A stretch of DNA of 8,619 nt from SIG459 sp045638085 (GTDB lineage: Bacteria > Bacillota > Clostridia > Oscillospirales > Oscillospiraceae), in NCBI GenBank assembly GCA_045638085.1, contig JAZUAQ010000167.1:1-8619 (forward strand), in the 5' to 3' direction. Within the stretch, counting starts at the first letter, position 1; each line of letters opens with the position of its first letter. This document shows, one piece after another, positions 1-4,364 of this stretch. The notes under the pieces are model-generated. The model saw only the letters and a program-made list of their open reading frames with translations. It was not told the DNA's origin and searched no databases. The position numbers were made by a program, and so were the translations under genes.

Positions 1-464
1 ATGATTTCTACAGAAACTGCGCCGCAGCTTGCAATTACTTTTGCGGTGCCGCTGCCAACTGCGGTGGCCTTACCGTCGGCATCGACCGTGCAGACAGACT
101 CGTCGGTACTTGTCCACTCAGCTTCAACACCAAGCTCCATGGGGTAGACGGTTGCATCAAGGTCGGTTACATCGCCGATGTAGCAGGAGAATTCGCCTGC
201 GGTCAGCGGATTGCCAAGGAAGGTTACCGCGATGCTGCTTACGGGAGGAGTGGGAGAAGGAGTGGGGCTGGGGCTGGGGGTTGCCACGCTCACATTTGCT
301 CCGCCACTTGCGCTGGGGCTGGGAGTAGGCTCATAAGGCACGCTCAGATCGATCTCCGGCTTTTTAACCGGCTCACTGTCGTTGCTCAAGGCATAGATGC
401 TGACTGCAAAGGACGCCACCAGCACCACAAGAAGCAATATTATGGCTGCACCGTTTTTCTTCAT
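1..464 (-). CDS. Membrane-anchored Big_2 (bacterial Ig-like) domain protein, C-terminus cut by window edge
   Basis: Translating the minus strand from the ATG at 462-464 gives 154 residues that run off the left edge without a stop. An AGAGGTG ribosome binding site at 472-478 sits 7 nt upstream and fixes the start. Residues 5-26 form one hydrophobic segment after MKKNG. No lipobox cysteine is present, so it is an uncleaved anchor or a signal peptide. Residues 46-74 are a Pro/Ser/Thr linker (TPSPSPTPSPTPP), typical of surface proteins crossing the cell wall. From about residue 78 the sequence matches the Big_2 fold, with EWTSTDESVCTVDADGKATA followed by a G-S-G-T-A-K-V-I-A strand. Big_2 domains occur in surface adhesins and wall proteins; the actual ligand cannot be told. 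It is the second gene of a unit behind the YgjV gene, 30 nt away. Additional domains may lie beyond the edge. Confidence 0.85.
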   Translation of the reverse strand, partial: MKKNGAAIILLLVVLVASFAVSIYALSNDSEPVKKPEIDLSVPYEPTPSPSASGGANVSVATPSPSPTPSPTPPVSSIAVTFLGNPLTAGEFSCYIGDVTDLDATVYPMELGVEAEWTSTDESVCTVDADGKATAVGSGTAKVIASCGAVSVEI

Positions 465-494
465 CTCTTAACACCTCTGAAAAAGTGATTTTAT

Positions 495-1025
495 TCAGTT
501 TGCCGCCTTGGTTTTTGTCTTTCTTATATCGAAGCGGTAAATTGCGGAAATGTAGGATATGAGGGCAATGGTCTCAACAATTGTACAGGAATAAGAGCCG
601 CAGAGTATGTTGTATATAAGCCAGGGAGGAGAGGAGCAAAGATAAAGCAGACGGAGCTTTTTCTCGTCCTTCGTCCACAGAGCAAGAGTTGTGGCGCACA
701 TTCCTATGCCCGGCAGAATGCTTCTCCAGCCTTCCCATGTGAGCAGAGAGTTGCCCACAAAAAGAGCCAGAAACAGCCAAAGCCAGACCTTGCTTTTTGC
801 CCAGCGGCGGTCGTTGAAATAGAAAACCGCCGAACGGCCAAGGGAAATGAAATTAGTGCAAAGAGCCGTCACCGCTCCGAGGGCGCCATAGTGGACACTC
901 CAGAGCACGCAGGCGAGGGCCTGAGCCCCAAGCACTATTTTTCGGTTATTGAACTGCACGGCGGATATAACCGCTATGTTGCCCAAAAGCCCGATGGCCT
1001 GAATAAGGATAAACTTCCAATCCAT
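495..1025 (-). CDS. YgjV-family multi-pass inner membrane protein
   Basis: This 176-aa protein is almost entirely hydrophobic, with about six or seven membrane segments (roughly residues 5-22, 29-47, 50-68, 79-94, 103-118, 125-141 and 144-163) and a basic tail ending DIRKTKTKAAN. Length, spacing and motifs fit the YgjV (Imp-YgjV) family: Gln24 after the first helix, LWSVHYGALGA in helix 2-3, Arg64 in the next loop, and PPWLIYN near residues 133-139. The family is widespread in bacteria but has no established biochemical role, so no function is assigned. The ATG at 1023-1025 is preceded by an AAGGAAAG Shine-Dalgarno-like stretch. The gene has its own promoter just upstream, behind the terminator of the phospholipid unit, and is followed after 30 nt by the Big_2 protein gene, probably on the same transcript. 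Confidence 0.82.
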   Translation of the reverse strand: MDWKFILIQAIGLLGNIAVISAVQFNNRKIVLGAQALACVLWSVHYGALGAVTALCTNFISLGRSAVFYFNDRRWAKSKVWLWLFLALFVGNSLLTWEGWRSILPGIGMCATTLALWTKDEKKLRLLYLCSSPPWLIYNILCGSYSCTIVETIALISYISAIYRFDIRKTKTKAAN

Positions 1026-1055
1026 TATTTTCTTTCCTTAATATACTTGCGGTTT

Positions 1056-1084
1056 ATTATAGCACACTTTCCCGCGGTATACAA
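1056..1084 (-). promoter_or_regulatory. Sigma-A-type promoter for the YgjV/Big_2 unit
   Basis: Reading the minus strand, TTGTAT (1079-1084) is followed by a 17-nt spacer and a perfect TATAAT (1056-1061). The base pair TG one position before the -10 gives an extended -10 (TGC-TATAAT), which can offset the weak -35 (3 of 6 matches). Initiation near 1049 would leave a leader of about 25 nt to the ATG. It lies directly after the preceding terminator, as expected for an independent unit. Confidence 0.75.
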
Positions 1085-1100
1085 GCCGTTAAAAAGCCGA

Positions 1101-1132
1101 AAAAGCCGCGGCTACAGATAGCCGCGGCTTTT
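1101..1132 (-). terminator. Rho-independent terminator of the plsC/pgsA unit
   Basis: A perfect 13-bp inverted repeat (arms 1101-1113 and 1120-1132, core AGCCGCGGCT) closes a 6-nt loop. On the minus strand the stem is followed directly by a T-run and a further CTTTTT. It begins 6 nt after the pgsA-like stop codon. The A/T-flanked arms could also work on the plus strand, but no plus-strand gene ends here. Confidence 0.88.
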
Positions 1133-1137
1133 CAGTT

Positions 1138-1722
1138 TCAGCCTGCATCTTTCTCTCTGTCCACGCCGTGAACAAGCATTTTCAGATACAAAAGAGCATA
1201 CATGATAAACGCAAAAATCAAAACACAGGCGCAGATGAATATAAACAAATGCACCAAATCCTCCGAAGCGTTTGGCAGCACCATGAGCAGCATTGTGGCA
1301 CCTTCAAGCACCACTGTGCAAAGCTTGCCATACCACTTTGCGGAATGCACCGAATCATGGCGGTTGAAGACGGCGGCACCCAGCCAGAGGGTCGCCAGTT
1401 CCTTGACCGCAAGAATGATGAAGAGAATGTAAATATGTCTGTGCTGGGTCATAAGGCATATCAGTATGGCCGCCTGAGTAAGCTTATCCGCCACGGGGTC
1501 TATGAACTTTCCGAAGTCGGATACCATATTCAGTTTTCTTGCCACAAGTCCGTCCAGCATGTCGGACAGAGCAGACACAAGCACAAGTGCGAAAGCCAGA
1601 TAATGGCGGTCAATTGCATAAGTCCAGATAATAAAGGGTATCAGGAGTATGCGGAACGCGCTCATTGCGTTGGGTATTGTCAGCACTTGTTCTTTTGTCA
1701 GCAGCCTTCGAGCGTCAAACAT
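1138..1722 (-). CDS. pgsA: CDP-alcohol phosphatidyltransferase, PgsA-like (CDP-diacylglycerol--glycerol-3-phosphate 3-phosphatidyltransferase)
   Basis: This 194-aa integral membrane enzyme carries the complete CDP-alcohol phosphatidyltransferase signature, D54-x2-D57-G58-x2-A61-R62-x8-G71-x3-D75-x3-D79, whose aspartates bind the two metal ions and the CDP-lipid. The N-terminal LTIPNAMSAFRILLIPF and the later AKWYGKLCT stretch (128-136) are the usual PgsA landmarks, so phosphatidylglycerolphosphate synthesis from CDP-diacylglycerol and glycerol-3-phosphate is the best guess. Use of another alcohol cannot be excluded. The open frame extends to an ATG at 1791, but I chose 1720-1722: it has an AGAGG site at 1730-1734 with a 7-nt spacer, and MFDARRLLTKEQVLTIPN fits the family N-terminus. 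This start lies inside plsC, overlapping it by 25 nt, which suggests translational coupling. It is the last gene of the unit, directly before the terminator. Confidence 0.85.
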   Translation of the reverse strand: MFDARRLLTKEQVLTIPNAMSAFRILLIPFIIWTYAIDRHYLAFALVLVSALSDMLDGLVARKLNMVSDFGKFIDPVADKLTQAAILICLMTQHRHIYILFIILAVKELATLWLGAAVFNRHDSVHSAKWYGKLCTVVLEGATMLLMVLPNASEDLVHLFIFICACVLIFAFIMYALLYLKMLVHGVDREKDAG

Positions 1723-2501
1723 TTTCTTGCCTCTTCGCCAATGTCGGTAGTCTTGAGCCCCTCCATTTCCTCGGGGCTTATAACCCTGCACACCTTCAGA
1801 TAGACATCTGTATGGCGCCAGGGGAAGTTGCGCATAACATTTTCGGAGTTTTTAACGGATGCCACAACGACGGGAACCTTTGCCCTCTGGGCAATTTTAA
1901 AAACTCCGTTTTTGAAAGGCAGCATACCCTCGCCCTTGTTTCTTGTGCCTTCGGGGTAAACTGCTATGGATGCCTCATCAGTCTTGATAAGCTGAGTGGC
2001 TTTGATTATTGTTTTGAGCGCCTCTCTGTCATTTTCTCTGTCAATGGGCAGGAAGCAAGCTCTCCTCATAAAAACATTTGCTATGGGGATTTTCATTATA
2101 GAGGGCTTCATGATGAAGGCAACCCCATGCTTACGCAAAGCCCAGCAGGCCGTCAGCGCATCGAAGGCGCTGCGGTGGTTGCTGATATAAAGCCATCTTC
2201 CCTCGGGCAGCTTTTCAAAACCCTCGGTATGTATTCTTACACGACAAATTGCGTTTATAATTGCAACCGTGCAAAGAACCGCAGCTCTTGAAAATTTACC
2301 AACCCGCGTCCGCTCCTCATCCTTCCTGACAAGCAGCGAGATCAGTCCGAGCACGAGGACATAGAGAAGCAGCGATGCAACAAAAGCAGCGATGAATATC
2401 AACACCGCCATAAGCACCAGCATCCAGCCCCCGAAGCCTGCGCAGATGCAAACAGCTATATCGACAGCAAGGCTGATTACCAAAAAAGGTAAAAGGATCA
2501 T
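1698..2501 (-). CDS. plsC: 1-acyl-sn-glycerol-3-phosphate acyltransferase (PlsC family)
   Basis: This 267-aa protein is of the LPLAT/PlsC family, which transfers an acyl chain to the sn-2 position of lysophosphatidate to give phosphatidate. All four acyltransferase blocks are visible: NHRSAFD at 108-114 (catalytic H109 and D114), LPIDREND at 151-158, YPEGTR at 182-187 (glycerol phosphate binding), and KVPVVVAS at 208-215. Residues 1-58 form two hydrophobic segments, so the enzyme is membrane-anchored with its active site at the inner face. The ATG at 2499-2501 has an AGGAG site 9 nt upstream. It begins 27 nt after the small membrane-protein gene and its 3' end overlaps the pgsA-like gene, consistent with one phospholipid-synthesis transcript. 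Substrate specificity (acyl-ACP or acyl-CoA) cannot be read from the sequence. Confidence 0.9.
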   Translation of the reverse strand: MILLPFLVISLAVDIAVCICAGFGGWMLVLMAVLIFIAAFVASLLLYVLVLGLISLLVRKDEERTRVGKFSRAAVLCTVAIINAICRVRIHTEGFEKLPEGRWLYISNHRSAFDALTACWALRKHGVAFIMKPSIMKIPIANVFMRRACFLPIDRENDREALKTIIKATQLIKTDEASIAVYPEGTRNKGEGMLPFKNGVFKIAQRAKVPVVVASVKNSENVMRNFPWRHTDVYLKVCRVISPEEMEGLKTTDIGEEARKCLTLEGC

Positions 2502-2528
2502 TTGCCGGAACTCCTGTTTTCGCTTTGA

Positions 2529-2816
2529 TTACTCTGCAAAATCGCTCTCTTCGCAGATGGATGCAACAACGGTATCGGCTTCGCCGTCGCCGTCGGTATC
2601 GAGAACAACAGCATCAGCCTCGCCGTCACCATCGGTGTCCAGCGCGCAGAAGCCTTCCTCTTCAACGATTTCGTCGATGATTTCGTCCTCAATCTTGATG
2701 ATTACCTTGTTTACGAACTCTTTGATTTCTTCTCTCTTGATGTATGCAACTACACCAACTGCTGCAACCGCACCGGCGGCTACTACGAGACCCCAAGGGA
2801 ATTTTTTCTCTGCCAT
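2529..2816 (-). CDS. Small single-span membrane protein with tandem Asp-rich (Ca-loop-like) repeats
   Basis: This 95-aa protein is not one I recognise. A short MAEKK start is followed by a Gly/Ala/Val membrane helix (residues about 8-26), a charged linker KREEIKEFVNK, a strongly acidic stretch (residues 42-54, EDEIIDEIVEEE), and then two 13-residue repeats beginning DTDGDGEAD at residues 60 and 73. It ends in a short acidic tail with Cys88; Cys57 lies before the repeats. DxDGDGxxD resembles the Ca-binding loops of EF-hand, dockerin and FG-GAP-type proteins, but the usual acidic residue at loop position 12 is replaced by Val, so Ca binding is only inferred. The start is secure: AGGAGG at 2825-2830 with an 8-nt spacer. 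It is the first gene of the phospholipid unit, 27 nt before plsC. The side of the membrane that bears the repeats is unclear. Confidence 0.85.
   Translation of the reverse strand: MAEKKFPWGLVVAAGAVAAVGVVAYIKREEIKEFVNKVIIKIEDEIIDEIVEEEGFCALDTDGDGEADAVVLDTDGDGEADTVVASICEESDFAE
2562..2639 (-). repeat. Tandem 39-bp coding repeat (two copies) encoding the DTDGDGEAD loops
   Basis: Two adjacent 13-codon units (residues 60-72 and 73-85) both begin DTDGDGEAD and continue with x-V-V. Of the nine identical leading residues, five use different synonymous codons in the two copies (for example GAC/GAT, GGT/GGC, GAG/GAA). The nucleotide copies have therefore drifted while the peptide was kept, pointing to an old duplication under protein-level selection. 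Confidence 0.85.
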
Positions 2817-2873
2817 TTTGTCTTCCTCCTGATTATTTTTTTAGTTTGTTTTCCTTTTTTCCCGGATTCACAT

Positions 2874-2902
2874 ATTTTACCACGTTTAATAATTTAACGC
2901 AA
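2874..2902 (-). promoter_or_regulatory. Sigma-A-type promoter for the small protein-plsC-pgsA unit
   Basis: On the minus strand TTGCGT (2897-2902) and TAAAAT (2874-2879) are 17 bp apart, and TGG before the -10 gives an extended -10. The -35 matches only 3 of 6 positions. Initiation near 2867 would give a leader of about 50 nt before the ATG at 2816. It is divergent from the promoter at 3005-3033. Confidence 0.6.
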
Positions 2903-2920
2903 TCTTTCCGCGCCCCACTT

Positions 2921-2949
2921 TAATATTATTTGCAAAAAATTAATATTAT
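2921..2949 (-). repeat. Direct repeat of TAATATTAT, 20-bp period, between divergent promoters
   Basis: TAATATTAT occurs at 2921-2929 and 2941-2949, exactly 20 bp apart, with an A-tract between. The first eight bases of each copy are palindromic. The pair lies about 55-80 bp upstream of the inferred minus-strand start and about 55 bp upstream of the plus-strand -35. It could be an operator or simply an AT-rich UP element. Confidence 0.4.
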
Positions 2950-3004
2950 CGTCATAAGCTCAAAGGAAATTTATGTCTTTCCCCACGCCTCCCGCCTGCA
3001 CCGC

Positions 3005-3033
3005 TTGAATTTTTTTCCCGCAGAGTTTATACT
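3005..3033 (+). promoter_or_regulatory. Sigma-A-type promoter for the adenylating enzyme/HD hydrolase unit
   Basis: TTGAAT (3005-3010) and TATACT (3028-3033) are separated by 17 bp. They match 4 and 5 of 6 consensus positions. Initiation near 3040 would give a leader of only about 17 nt, just enough to include the AGGAGG site. Confidence 0.72.
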
Positions 3034-3042
3034 CAAAACAAC

Positions 3043-3048
3043 AGGAGG
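3043..3048 (+). promoter_or_regulatory. Ribosome binding site that decides the GTG start of the ThiF-like gene
   Basis: A perfect AGGAGG lies 8 nt before the GTG at 3057-3059. An in-frame GTG at 3048-3050 is also possible on paper, but it overlaps this Shine-Dalgarno sequence and has no site of its own. Confidence 0.8.
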
Positions 3049-3056
3049 TGAGGCAC

Positions 3057-3725
3057 GTGGATAAAAGATTTTTGCGCAACATCCCAAGTATAAGCGAGGC
3101 CGAGCAGGAGGCTCTCCGCGGAAAGAAGGTTTTCGTGGCGGGCTGCGGCGGTCTGGGCGGATATATATGTGAATATCTGGTAAGAGCCGGTGTGGGCACC
3201 ATTGCCGCGGCCGACGGTGACTGCTTTGATGAGTCCAACTTCAATCGCCAGATACTGAGCCTCCAGAGCACTTTGGGAATCAACAAATCCCGCGCTGCCG
3301 GGGAGCGTGCAAAGCAGATAAATCCCGAAGTGAGCTTCACCGCCTTTGAGGAGTTCTTCAGCGCCGACAAGGCAGAAAAAATGCTTGAGGGTGCGGATAT
3401 AGTCATCGACGCACTGGACAGCCCCGCCGACAGAATTCTCCTTGAAGAGGAATGCGGCAAAAGAGGGCTTTATCTCGTCCACGGCGCAATAAGCGGCTGG
3501 AACGCGCAGATAAGTGTCGTAAAGCCCCGCAGCGGCTTCCTCAAAAATCTCTATACCAACGCTCTTCCTTCCGCCGGCAGCTGCATCTGCTCCACCCCCG
3601 CCCTCTGCGCGGCATTGCAGGCAGCGGAGGCCTTGAAGCTTTTATGCGGCAGAGCCAGTTCCCTTGAAGGCAAGCTGCTTCTCGCCGACCTTTCCAATAT
3701 GGAATTTGATATCATTGAATTTTAG
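3057..3725 (+). CDS. ThiF/MoeB/HesA-family adenylating (E1-like) enzyme
   Basis: This 222-aa protein has the E1-like nucleotide-binding fold. Members adenylate the C-terminal glycine of a ubiquitin-like sulfur carrier (ThiS, MoaD) or a peptide. Visible motifs are the ATP loop GCGGLGG at 30-36 with neighbouring residues, the acidic stretch ADGDCFDESNFNRQ at 52-65 (Arg64 and Asp53/55 near the ATP phosphates and metal), Lys77 in INKSR, and DALDS at 118-122. The late AALQAAEALKLL helix (185-196) is also typical. Cysteines 176, 178 and 184 lie where catalytic or metal cysteines often occur, but the C-terminal CxxC zinc pair of MoeB/ThiF is absent: the chain ends LADLSNMEFDIIEF. No ThiS/MoaD-like gene is nearby, so the partner is unknown and a thi or moe symbol is not justified. 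It starts with GTG, has a promoter close upstream, and is coupled to the HD hydrolase 11 nt downstream. Confidence 0.85.
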   Translation: MDKRFLRNIPSISEAEQEALRGKKVFVAGCGGLGGYICEYLVRAGVGTIAAADGDCFDESNFNRQILSLQSTLGINKSRAAGERAKQINPEVSFTAFEEFFSADKAEKMLEGADIVIDALDSPADRILLEEECGKRGLYLVHGAISGWNAQISVVKPRSGFLKNLYTNALPSAGSCICSTPALCAALQAAEALKLLCGRASSLEGKLLLADLSNMEFDIIEF

Positions 3726-3729
3726 GAGG
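3724..3729 (+). promoter_or_regulatory. Ribosome binding site overlapping the upstream stop codon
   Basis: AGGAGG begins on the last two bases of the TAG stop (3723-3725) of the ThiF-like gene and lies 7 nt before the ATG at 3737. This tight layout implies co-transcription and probably coupled translation of the two genes. Confidence 0.75.
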
Positions 3730-3736
3730 TTCAGTC

Positions 3737-4165
3737 ATGATTTATACCCCCAGCACAAAAAAGGCTATGAAATTCTGCTTTCAGGCTCATAAGGAACAGA
3801 CCGACAAAAGCGGCATTCCCTATGTTTTCCACCCCATCCATCTTGCCGAGCAGATGAAAGACGAGGATACCACCGTTGTTGCCCTCCTCCACGATGTTAT
3901 TGAAGACACCGACTACACCCTTGAGGACCTTGCAGAGATGGGCTTCAACGAGCGCGTTATTGAGGCAATAGCTCTTATGACCCATCCCGAAGACGTGCCC
4001 TATATGGACTATGTTGCCAAAATCAAGAATAACCCCATCGCAAAGGCCGTCAAGCTGGCTGACCTCGCCCACAACAGCGACATCACCCGCATGGATGTCG
4101 TAGATGAAAAGGCAAAAGCCCGCGTTGAAAAATACGCAAAGGCAATTGCTCTGCTGAATGAATAA
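3737..4165 (+). CDS. Small HD-domain hydrolase, (p)ppGpp hydrolase (MESH1/SpoT N-terminal) type
   Basis: This 142-aa protein is just the hydrolase domain of the RelA/SpoT family, with no synthetase, TGS or ACT region. The metal-binding set is complete by motif: His18 in QAHKEQ, His52-Asp53 in LLHDVIEDT, and Asp109 in KLADLAHNSD. Glu56-Asp57 are the expected catalytic pair, and SGIPYVFHPIHLA (25-37) is the usual substrate-pocket segment. Stand-alone proteins of this type (small alarmone hydrolases, MESH1-like) remove the 3' pyrophosphate of (p)ppGpp using Mn2+; some also act on NADPH, so the substrate is an inference. It is cytoplasmic, with no membrane segment. The ATG has a perfect AGGAGG overlapping the stop of the ThiF-like gene, so both are in one operon. 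It ends with tandem TAA TAA stops, followed by a hairpin at 4228. Confidence 0.82.
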   Translation: MIYTPSTKKAMKFCFQAHKEQTDKSGIPYVFHPIHLAEQMKDEDTTVVALLHDVIEDTDYTLEDLAEMGFNERVIEAIALMTHPEDVPYMDYVAKIKNNPIAKAVKLADLAHNSDITRMDVVDEKAKARVEKYAKAIALLNE

Positions 4166-4227
4166 TAATACCATCGATATATGACATCAGGCTAAGAAAA
4201 GCTTGTTCAACAGTCTGTTATAAAAAC

Positions 4228-4272
4228 CTGGAAAAGCAGTGCGTTTTTTGAGAAAACGCACTGCTTTTCCAG
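4228..4272 (+). terminator. 20-bp perfect hairpin, probable (bidirectional) terminator
   Basis: The arms 4228-4247 and 4253-4272 are perfect reverse complements around a 5-nt TTGAG loop. The GC-rich core GCAGTGCG is flanked by A and T runs that pair with each other. The T-tract after the stem on the plus strand is weak (TCTTTC). The minus strand has the better one (GTTTTTAT), though no minus-strand gene ends here. Position between the HD hydrolase and the next promoter supports a terminator. Confidence 0.6.
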
Positions 4273-4291
4273 TCTTTCAGGCTTGCCGCCC

Positions 4292-4320
4292 TTGTTATGT
4301 GTAAAAATCTGTAATATAAT
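4292..4320 (+). promoter_or_regulatory. Sigma-A-type promoter for the Na/Pi transporter gene
   Basis: TTGTTA (4292-4297) and a perfect TATAAT (4315-4320) are spaced by 17 bp. Initiation near 4327 would fall on the upstream alternative start codons (4326, 4329), so it supports translation from the ATG at 4365 with a leader of about 38 nt. Confidence 0.78.
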
Positions 4321-4364
4321 GTCAGTTGATGATATTTGATGCAGAAAGAAGATGTTTGCAAATC

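Noticed and set aside
29..328. Arg-rich 99-codon plus-strand frame at the left edge
   Set aside because: It is antisense to the Big_2 protein, whose Ig-like motif and ribosome binding site are clear; the Arg-rich composition comes from reading the complement.
1723..1791. Upstream ATG at 1791 as the start of the pgsA-like gene
   Set aside because: It would extend the overlap with plsC to 94 nt and add 23 hydrophilic residues not typical of the family; the ATG at 1722 has a good ribosome binding site.
1168..1803. 211-codon plus-strand frame across the pgsA-like gene
   Set aside because: It is the shadow of a gene with an intact CDP-alcohol phosphatidyltransferase signature and runs across its whole length.
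3048..3056. GTG at 3048 as the start of the ThiF-like gene
   Set aside because: It overlaps the AGGAGG sequence that serves the GTG at 3057.
4326..4364. TTG 4326 or ATG 4329 as the start of the Na/Pi gene
   Set aside because: No ribosome binding site precedes them and the promoter's inferred start point falls at about 4327.
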